64,000 nt of DNA. Origin: Conoideocrella luteorostrata (taxonomy: Eukaryota > Ascomycota > Sordariomycetes > Hypocreales > Clavicipitaceae). A model generated the notes under the pieces. It saw only the letters and a list, made by a program, of their open reading frames with translations. It did no database searches and was not told the DNA's origin. Positions 56,345 through 64,000 of this stretch are shown one piece after another. Within the stretch, counting starts at the first letter, position 1. Every line of letters starts with the position of its first letter. The position numbers and the translations under genes were made by a program. The stretch is taken from contig JASWJB010000015.1 in assembly GCA_032433595.1 (NCBI GenBank), forward strand, positions 62,001-126,000. Reading direction: 5' to 3'.

Positions 56345-56548
56345 TTACTCCGTAGCTATGGCCGTAGTCACTCGCTGCCAATCCCCGCGATTCAGTGAGA
56401 ATTGAGCCCTGGCTTCCAGGCCTGTGACTAAATCGTACGCTACGGCGAGTGCTGAAATCCTCACGCCGCTACGAGCAGTGGCCACCCCGCAATTAGGTAC
56501 CTGTGCAATCCACGCTACCGTGTATCGGCGGGGATCTAAGTCATCCAT
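56345..56548 (-). pseudogene. Probable relic of a PNP-type NLR N-terminus
   Basis: A 67-codon minus-strand frame starts with DLDPRRYTVAWIA, the usual opening of PNP domains in fungal NLR-like proteins (compare [12 protein letters not shown] in the intact gene 2). About 28 codons on, LEARAQ resembles the continuation of that domain. Nothing after it fits, and no NACHT or ankyrin sequence lies nearby. A TACGGAGTA motif lies right at its end. The first part is convincing, the rest is not. Confidence 0.5.
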
Positions 56549-56861
56549 CGCGCCGGCCTTGACTTTGAGTTTGAAGCATCTCTAACAAGCTGTTTGTATT
56601 CCTCGAGCCAGTAGATTGCCTGGTAGTGTTGGCAGCGAGGTATTGATGGAAAATGAGGTTAGGTGTTGTTTCTGAGTATGAGGATTAGGGCACTCACTGG
56701 ATCCTGGTGGTCATGTATTCTTTCCTGCCCGCACTGACCGCGACCCTGCGCTAAACCCCGCTGGGTTTAACACCGTCTGCTCAGCGATCTTGCAAGTTCC
56801 TCCGCTACACATGAACTCACGCCGGTAACGCCCGCATCTGAGACTGGACTGTACATACGAC
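56549..56861. other. Intergenic upstream of the Zn2Cys6 gene
   Basis: A short GC-rich palindrome-like stretch (AACCCCGCTGGGTTTAA) lies near 56755. No gene seen. Confidence 0.5.
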
Positions 56862-59143
56862 ATGGAGCTTGGCAGAGAGACTCGGCAAGGCCCTCAAGCC
56901 GCGTAAGTCAATTCATTGATCGGCTACGTCCAGGGTATCGAATGTGCTAATGACACTCTTTGCTCATGTCAAGCTCAAATGCTTGCCTGGCATGTCGGAG
57001 GGTTAAGATGAGGTGCAATCTGGGACGTGACGATTCGAAATGTTCTCGGTGCGCCAGGAGAAAGCTTGACTGTGTATTCGTTGAGCATCGCCGTGGTCGA
57101 AAGCCCGGCACAATGTTTGTCATGGCTCCCACTGCATATCCTCTCTGCACTTATCTGACCAGTTGTTGGTCGATAGTATCTCGAAGAAGCAAACGACTTC
57201 TTCTGCTCAGGACGCTGTCCCTTCTTCTCCCGCCGACGCTCTCAAGCAAAGTACCGCAACTCCATCGCTTTTGGATGAAGCGCGGCACACTCAGCCGACC
57301 CAACCTGGGGCGGATTCGGAGACTGGGAGCCTGCAACCTGCGGGTTTGCTTCACCACGCGGTCACAGGAGGCAAGTTCTCACTTCAAAATATTTTGAGTA
57401 CCGGTACGACAAAAGATTCCGAAACGCCAGAAAACCGGGCTTCAATCCCGCCCGGGGACCCTGTACAATCCGGCTTGGTTCATGTGCAAGTAGCACAATC
57501 TTTATTCGGAAAGTCTGTGGCTTGAAAGCCCCCGTTGCACCTCAAATCTACGTTTAACTAATGCCTTTTGCAGTTTTATATCTATCCTCAACCCTTATAT
57601 TTGTCAACTCGATCCCGATCTGCACTCATTCAACTATGTTCGCCGAAGGTCGTCCTTTCTGATGACTGCCATCTTAGCAATGGCAGCAAAAGCCTTCAAT
57701 CCAACAGTATATGATAAGCTGCATGACCACGCAGAGGATTTGCTGGCCGACAGTTTTCGTTATGGAAAGAAGTCGACTGAGATTGCACAAGCAATGATGA
57801 TTCTCACTTATTGGAAAGAACCGGAGGATACACGTGCTTGGCTCTCCTTGGGCTACGTGATTCGTATGGCTTTCGACCTAGGCTGGCATAAACTGCCGGT
57901 ATACAAGTCTCTAAGCACTAGTGCCATGAGTGCTGTCAAACAAAGAGAGATACGCAACGTGGAAAGGACGTGGTTTGTACTATTTGTGTATGACAGAAGG
58001 TACGGCATTGCTTGTCTAAACGCTACCTGCGGTTCATAGGAAAATATCGCTGACCTCACGAAAGCATGAGTTTCCAAACAGGAAAGCCATGGATGATCGA
58101 GCGCGACGAGTTCATTGAAGCGATTGAGTCATGGTGTCGAGATCCCCTCGCCACCGCGAATGATCGATTTCTAGGGGCTTTTGTTACCTTGCGCTTGTTA
58201 AGCTCCGAAGTATTCAAGTTACTCGGCCCCAAGCCTCAAGGGACGTCTCTCCGGAACCTCGACTCTTTGCTTAGCATCATCAACGGACGCATCGAGGAGT
58301 GGAAACAAAGGTGGACCAAGGCAGTAGATACGAGTGCGAAGCCAGTCCCGATGTGGCACCAAGTTGACACCGGCTAATAACGCGAACTAGGTGATCAAAG
58401 CTGCCATCCTTTCTTACTTCGATTTTACAGCACACACCTCCAATTACAACTACACTCTTTGCCGTTGTCGGATATCCTCAGCCGAAACGAAGATGAAATA
58501 TCTATGAGCCTTGATATGCTATGGATGAACTATTCGAGCGCCGTTGGCATGCTAGAGCTGATACGCAGTTCCAAGGAATGGTTGTACTTCGCTCAAGACT
58601 CCCTGCACGTAATGACAGCCTATGGCGCCGCGTTCCTAGTCAAGGTGGGTTTGATAATGGACCACTATGCAACCAACTCTCTCTAACATACGTAACTACT
58701 AGTTCCTTTTTTCCGCGCCGGACTCTATTGTACGACAAGTGGAGTCCAAGGCTTTGAACAGCATTCGCGACGCAGCAGTGGCTTTTTCCCAGCAGGCTGC
58801 TGGCGAAAAGTCGAGCTGCACATTACAGGCAAAGTTTCTCGATAAGCTGGTTTCCACCGTTGTAGAACGGAGGCGCGAATCAGTTCAGGAGCCTAACAGG
58901 ACCTTCCGGAACGAGCACACTACCGACAACTTCAGTACTTATCCGCAATATCCCATGGCGGAAACTTCGTATTCTGCCGCACCCGGCAGTTCCAATTTTG
59001 AACGGCCAACTGTGTCGGATGCTGTCCCGGGACCTGAAGCTGACCTATATTGGTTAGATCCCAACGGGATAGACAATACTAGCTGGACAGAGATCTTCGC
59101 CAATGCTGGGTTTAGCTTAACGGATGGAACTTTCTGCCTCTAG
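56862..59143 (+). CDS. Zn(II)2Cys6 transcription factor with fungal middle homology region
   Basis: Seven exons (56862-56902, 56974-57114, 57177-57512, 57574-57999, 58065-58333, 58391-58644, 58703-59143) keep frame and give 635 residues. The zinc cluster is at Cys18, 21, 28, 37, 40 and 47 (CX2CX6CX8CX2CX6C), followed by a basic linker (HRRGRKPG). The middle region shows the fungal pattern: DPDLHSFNYVRRRSSFL, MAFDLGWHK, VYDRSMSFQTGKPWM and CHPFLLRFYSTHL. The C-terminus is acidic and aromatic (DLYWLDPNG, SWTEIFANAGF), a plausible activation end. It binds DNA in the nucleus as a pathway regulator. The amino acid permease starts about 550 bases downstream on the same strand, so it may be a target. 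Confidence 0.88.
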
Positions 59144-59696
59144 CATATTCGATAGTTTATGTTGAGATAGACAAGTAAGCAAAGCTCCCTTTGTATAGCT
59201 GTGAGCACTGCTCTCCATGGTGGGTTGCCGGTCTCCACTTTTTGAGAACCGGTGATTGCATGTATGGAACGGTGACCGGCGTTCACATCGTTCGCCGACC
59301 TCACCTAGTCGATCGTTACCCCACCTTTGGAACATGGCGGTTGCGGGGAAATGGCCTTGATATGGCGGGACGTACCACTGTCGTGTTAGCGCCGGTGACC
59401 GGCGACCAAGAGATAAGCAGTTTCTAGACCCTTGCCGATGCACTTGGACTGTTACCACTTGCTGGGTCAAACGCTCAACGGACGCCTCCATACCCAGACT
59501 CCCGTGGCTTAAGCTGATATAGAAGGCTTCAGCTCACAGGACTATGACTTGGGTCTTTCTCCCCCGGTACGACGAGCTTCCAAAGTGCGTGTCTCAATTG
59601 ATTTGGAAGATTGGCCTTTCGTCGCTGGCGAGCAGTTTCTAGTCATTCAAACCTCCGCATAACTAAAACCACGCGGTGCAATTTGCTGTTTAAGTC
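59144..59696 (+). promoter_or_regulatory. Region between the regulator and the permease
   Basis: Contains CGG and CCG triplets, including CCGGTGATTG...CGGTGACCGG...CCGGTGACCGG around 59250-59402. The palindrome-like CCGGTGACCGG is the kind of paired CGG site bound by Zn2Cys6 proteins. That it serves the neighbouring regulator is a guess. Confidence 0.4.
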
Positions 59697-61945
59697 ATGG
59701 CTGTTACGGCGCTGAATGGTTGCAAAGACGGGTTAGTAGGTGAGACAAAGGAGCATATCAGTCCCGAAAATCCACCGTTTATGGACACGATGCTGATTTC
59801 CGACCCATTTCATTGAAGAAATCCGGGGTTCCAGAAGCGAAGACGCAATCAGCGATGCCGAAAAGGCTGGCTGCTCAAAAGAAGTGTCGTACGTGGCTGG
59901 CGAAGCGGACACTCCTGGTTCGTAGATGGAACATACTAAACACCGCTTGCTGCAGATTTGCTGATTCACGTCTGATCCTAGGTCTGCGCCGCGCTCTCAA
60001 TGGACGCCACGCATATATGATTTCTCTAGCCTCTGGTGTCGGCACCGGACTTTTCGTATGTTCTATCACGGAAATAGCGCTCCGAAATTGTACATATTAT
60101 TCGCTGAAGAGGCTAATTGTTACGGCTTAGATGGGCTCCGGCGTTGCTATTTATATGGCTGGCCCATTGGGCGTCCTGCTTGGGTACTCTTTGTTCGGTC
60201 TAGCCGTGGTATGTGTCCGTCCCTTGACCGACATCCAACCCTGTTTCAGTCTTGCTGATACCATGAACCCAGTCCGAAGTCGCGTTCATATCCGCCGAGA
60301 CCATCGGTTTTCTTCCTGTGTCGGGTGGCTTCATACGCTTCGTCACCCGTTTTGGGGATAGAGCTCTCGGTATCACGGTTGCGTTGACCTTCTGGTACTT
60401 GCTTTCCATCACCATCGCTGCCGACGTGGTCGCTGCGTCCAGTCTCGTAGCATGTGAGCTCTCTTTCCAAGATAATCAATTAAAAAGGGGTAGCTGAGGG
60501 TAATCGGAAGAACTGACATTGTACAGACTGGCGACCCGACCTGAACCTCGCCATATTCATCACAGTTTTCCTCGTCCTCATTCTATTTTCGAACTTGATG
60601 CCAGTCCGCTTCTATGGCGAAACCGAGTTCTTTTTCGGCATGCTCAAGACATTGCTTATCGTCGGCTTGATTATAGCTTGTTTCTTGGTGGACTGGGGTG
60701 TTAATCCTGCACATGAATACATTGGTGGAAAGTTTTGGGCAGTGTATGTGCGATCCTATTTCCTTATCATTGTCAGATCATATGGAAGTGTCTTGGCCAC
60801 GAAATCGTCCATTATGGGTCGCTGAGGATAAACCGTTGACTAGAAGCAGTCCCATCAAGGAGTATTTGGTGCCTGGCAGTACTGGCCGATTCTTGGCAAT
60901 CTGGGGGACCTTCATCAACGCCAGTTTTGCGATGGGCAATATCCAGATTGCTTGCATCGGTGCTGGAGAGGTCGCTAACCCCAGAGTCAATGTCCCGAGG
61001 GCGATGCGCCGCATTTTTATCCGCATTTTCTTATTTTACATCCTGTCACTTCTCTCCGTCGGTCTCATATTGGACAGCAACGACTCGCGGGTGGCCAGCA
61101 AAGCGGGGACGTCCAGCAGTCCGTTTGTCCTCGCGTTTACGAACGTTGGCATCAAGGTTGTTCCCTCCATTATCAACGCCGTGGTCATTACCAGCGCCTT
61201 CTCTGCTGGAAACGGTATGGTATTCCTGGCGTCTCGTGTCTTGGTCGGACTGGCGCAGGATGGCAACGCTCCCAAGTTCTTGACAACCGCGAACAAATGG
61301 GGGGTGCCCTGGCCCGCAGTTCTTTGTTCGTTTCCTCTTGGATTACTAGGTAGGCGTTTCCTTTGATACTAGGAGCGACATTTGGACTGCACTGACCTGA
61401 TATCAGCATATCTTACCCTGGGCGGATCCGGAGCGACGACTGTTTTTTCGTGGTTCATCAACCTCATTGGTACTGCCGGCCTCTTTATATGGTAAGTTCG
61501 CTTGTATTCGAGGGCGTCGCTGTTTCGAGTCTAAATTGATCTTCACAGGTGCATTATCTGCTTCACTTACTTGCGCTTCTACTACGGTCTAAAGAGTCGA
61601 GGAATCTCGCGCGACGAACTTCCTTACAAGTCTTGGGGTCAGCCCTATGCCGCTTACGCTGCTGGAATCTTTTGCTTTTTAGTTCTGATCACGTCTGGAT
61701 TCGGCCTGTTTTTCCCTGGCAACTTCACAGCTGCGGGATTTCTCTCCAACTATATTGCCTGTTTCTTGGTTCCGGCACTTTATATCGTGCTGAAGATTTT
61801 CATTCGGTCCCCTTGGATCAGGATTGAGGATATGGATTTCAGCCCCATGGATGATATTCGCACTGAACGAGCTCTAAAGGAGGCCAGTCCGCCAAAGAAG
61901 TTCGGCTTTTGGAGAAAACTCAGGGAGAAGCTCTTTGATCAGTAA
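59697..61945 (+). CDS. Yeast-type amino acid permease (APC superfamily)
   Basis: Nine exons (59697-59739, 59819-59917, 59982-60055, 60131-60208, 60273-60453, 60527-60743, 60844-61349, 61407-61491, 61549-61945) keep frame and give 559 residues. After an acidic cytosolic N-terminus comes LRRALNGRHAYMISLASGVG with GTGLFV, the substrate-binding break of helix 1. Further hallmarks are GFLPVSGGFIRF, GAGEVANPRVNVPRA and a tail KSWGQPYAAYAAGIF. About 12 membrane helices can be counted. The permease takes up amino acids with protons at the plasma membrane. The neighbouring Zn2Cys6 gene on the same strand may control it. Confidence 0.9.
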
Positions 61946-63693
61946 GCTGGCCCACACCTATTCTTGTTAAAGCCAGCTCCAATTGGAGAGATCGTTACTT
62001 TGTGGAAGTTGTCTTAGCGAGGTAAATGCGGTAGTACATCGGCGGCCAGCCCTGTGGCCATGTTGATGAGGGTTATAATGATTTCCGTTCCCATTTAGCT
62101 GAGGCTAAGCAGCAATCAACTTAAATGACATTTATGAAGACGTCGATACTCATGAAACACCTGTGCGACTCCAGCGGATGCCACCATTGTCATTGAAGTG
62201 TGGGTCGTTCGTGCAGAAGCCGACGCTGTGATTGCACGATGGGATGGACAAGTTCTGGACGGATATACGGATCTCAGCTGGGAGTGAAGAGAAAAGCTAG
62301 AATTCGATGAAGTCGTCAGATCCTTAAACTGGCTTTGCAAGTGGAATAGTGTCACGAGAAATATAAGTGGTTACAAATACTCCGCAAGAGAGCCAGTTCT
62401 CTTTGTTTTACCAATAGCTGCATCGCCTGGAAGGATGGTTTTATTTTATGGTTGCAATGGCATGCTCTGCTATGATGAACTTGATGTGAGTCTGTTTTTA
62501 TCTCGTCGGCTTTTGCGTATGGCGGAGGCAGCGTATTTTAAACTTACGCTACGTAGAGTGCAATCTCACCACTGCTGCCTGGCGACACTTTATGACGTAC
62601 TGAGATATCATCATTAGGACTCTCGCTAAGCTCTTCAGCTGTCATTCAGAGAGGTTCCAGTAACGAGTAGCTGCCAAGACAAAGATACGGTCTTTCTGAA
62701 GCCCGAGCCCGAATGTAATGACTTTACTGACTATTCTGTATCTTGAACGGGCACTCTACTTGGCTTGGCAGCACTATCAATCATTCCGATGGTATTTGTA
62801 ATTTTACGAACACGACGTAGAAAATACACGAATTAAGCCTTCCACTAAAGATGCTGGACACTAGGAGAGCTGGTGCACAGGGTCATAAGCAACGAATAGT
62901 ACCCAGGCTGATGGGTTTCACCATTGCGCCCGTTTATTATGAGCCAAAATTGCACATGATTTCAAATCTCTCCTGCTCCCAATCCTGAGTCGCAAAGTTT
63001 CATAAGAATCGTATGCATCAGGTCTCAGGCTTCTTTAAGCGACAAACCATCGAATTTATCATTTCATTTGACGTATTTGAGGTCTATATTCAAAGACGAC
63101 CCTGATTTGCCGCCTCAGCAGCAACACAAACAGCCGTGGTTGGGTATGGAGACATCTCGCCAGGCGACTCAGCAATGTGTACAGCAACGGTGTACTATAA
63201 TTCTCAATTGCGTGCATTCACGTATCAATAATTGTATCCAACCCAACGAGGCGTTTGATCGGAAGAGTGCTTGGTCAAAACTGTCAACGAGGAGCGGCAT
63301 GATAGAGGTCGGAAGTGTACCGGGCAGCTTATTCGGATGTGAGGATATCGGATAGCTGATCGGCCATTTCCGCATAAGAAGAAACAAATAAGGCAAGGCG
63401 ACGGTGTGGTCTAACCGGAGAGCCCATACATCCTTTTCCATTTAGACGCACCGGCTAAGTTACAAAGCCGGTCCGGTCCGGTCGGTGGACGAAACACCGG
63501 CAACCTACCTGCAGACCGAAGGCGGGGCTCGACGATATACCGTAGTTGCCCCTCCCACCACATACATGTAGGCTGATGCAGTCCATATTTGACAGTATTA
63601 TATATGAGCCGATTTGGGTTGAAGGGTGTGCAGAAACAGACGCCATCGCGTGACAGGGTCCCTAACGAACAACCTCATCGCCTATTACATGTT
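61946..63693. other. Intergenic with dispersed repeat fragment
   Basis: 62352-62400 is a piece of the repeat seen at 47086-47134. GAATTCGATGAAGTCGTCAG at about 62302 also resembles the 46920 copy. Other frames (62116-62355, 63068-63355) show no domain. A short palindrome-like CCGGTCCGGTCCGGTCGG lies at 63470-63485. Confidence 0.5.
62352..62400. repeat. Dispersed repeat fragment
   Basis: 49 bases aligned without gaps to 47086-47134; 42 identical, and all seven differences are transitions. Confidence 0.75.
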
Positions 63694-64000
63694 ATGGCTT
63701 CCGAGTTGAAAGCGGACTCGTTTGAGCTCTATGACCTGCGAGTTGAGGTTGTGACCTCGCCCGGCGCGAAGTCGCCGGAGACTGGGAAATTCATATGCGG
63801 CGCTCGCGTTGGTGACTATTTTACCCTCGAAGGGGAGTTGATGTATTTGCCAGCTGGCCAGGGCATCAGCATTTACAGCCTCGGTAAGTTCGATGTCCAT
63901 GGTCTTCGCAGTATATGCAATGCCGGGGTCAGAGTTGAAAACCTACTACTAAACAATATCAGCTGATCAAGCATAACCACAGCTTCTGTTTTGCCCTTGC
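63694..64000 (+). CDS. TIGR04076-type protein, 5' part only
   Basis: The ATG at 63694 begins MASELKADSFELYDLRVEVV, then ICGARVGDYFTLEGE and LPAGQGISIYSL, a pattern of the small TIGR04076 family of unknown function. Exon 1 ends at 63883 at a GTAAGT donor. The acceptor ACCACAG at 63982 restores SLASVLPL, the expected continuation, so exon 2 starts at 63983 and leaves the window. The 99-base intron contains in-frame sequence up to 63966 if unspliced. Members have a conserved Cys near the middle (here ICGA), possibly metal- or redox-linked. Function is not known. Confidence 0.8.

Overview
The window comes from the nuclear genome of a filamentous ascomycete (Pezizomycotina). The evidence is short GT-AG introns of about 45-100 bases with CTRAY branch sites, and a typical fungal gene set: Zn2Cys6 regulator, yeast-type amino acid permease, cytochrome P450, deuterolysin, FunK1 kinase relic, PTH11-type receptor fragment and PNP-NACHT-ankyrin NLR-like proteins. 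The content suggests a Sordariomycete, perhaps Hypocreales, but the sequence alone does not prove it. No rRNA, tRNA, CRISPR array or prokaryotic feature was found.

Layout. 0.2-2.1 kb: secreted GMC flavo-oxidoreductase. 2.8-5.0 kb: a broken sulfatase-family gene on the minus strand, abutting a plus-strand relic of the C-terminal end of an ankyrin NLR. 5.2-8.8 kb: two single-span membrane proteins. 8.8-12.1 kb: gene-poor, with a kinase (APH) relic between inverted repeats. 12.1-13.2 kb: deuterolysin metalloprotease. 13.3-17.1 kb: no recognisable gene. 17.1-19.9 kb: a large cysteine-rich membrane protein and a secreted phospholipase A2. 21.2-24.7 kb: NLR-like gene 1. 25.6-27.3 kb: GH3 NagZ-like glycosidase. 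28.1-30.2 kb: secreted nuclease/phosphatase-fold protein with three N-terminal repeats. 32.3 kb: small cysteine-rich secreted protein. 35.0-36.7 kb: arylsulfotransferase-type protein. 36.7-40.2 kb: gene-poor, with two copia-type solo LTRs. 40.3-45.2 kb: NLR-like gene 2. 45.2-47.2 kb: AT-rich repeat remains. 47.3-52.3 kb: broken FSH-type hydrolase, intact alpha/beta-hydrolase and P450. 52.6-56.6 kb: graveyard of a direct repeat, a truncated receptor exon, a minisatellite, a FunK1 pseudogene and a PNP relic. 56.9-62.0 kb: Zn2Cys6 regulator followed by an amino acid permease. 63.7 kb to the end: start of a TIGR04076-type gene that runs out of the window.

How the pieces relate. Two themes dominate. 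One is the cell surface and secretome (GMC oxidase, deuterolysin, PLA2, cysteine-rich peptide, EEP protein, three receptor-like proteins). The other is innate-immunity-like NLR genes undergoing birth and decay: two intact PNP-NACHT-ankyrin genes plus a relic of the C-terminal end and a relic of the N-terminal end at other places in the same 64 kb. Relics, solo LTRs and a recurring TACGGAGTA-type motif mark the gaps between genes, so this looks like an accessory, rapidly changing chromosomal region. Exon boundaries were worked out by hand from splice signals and frame continuity; they have not been tested against transcripts.
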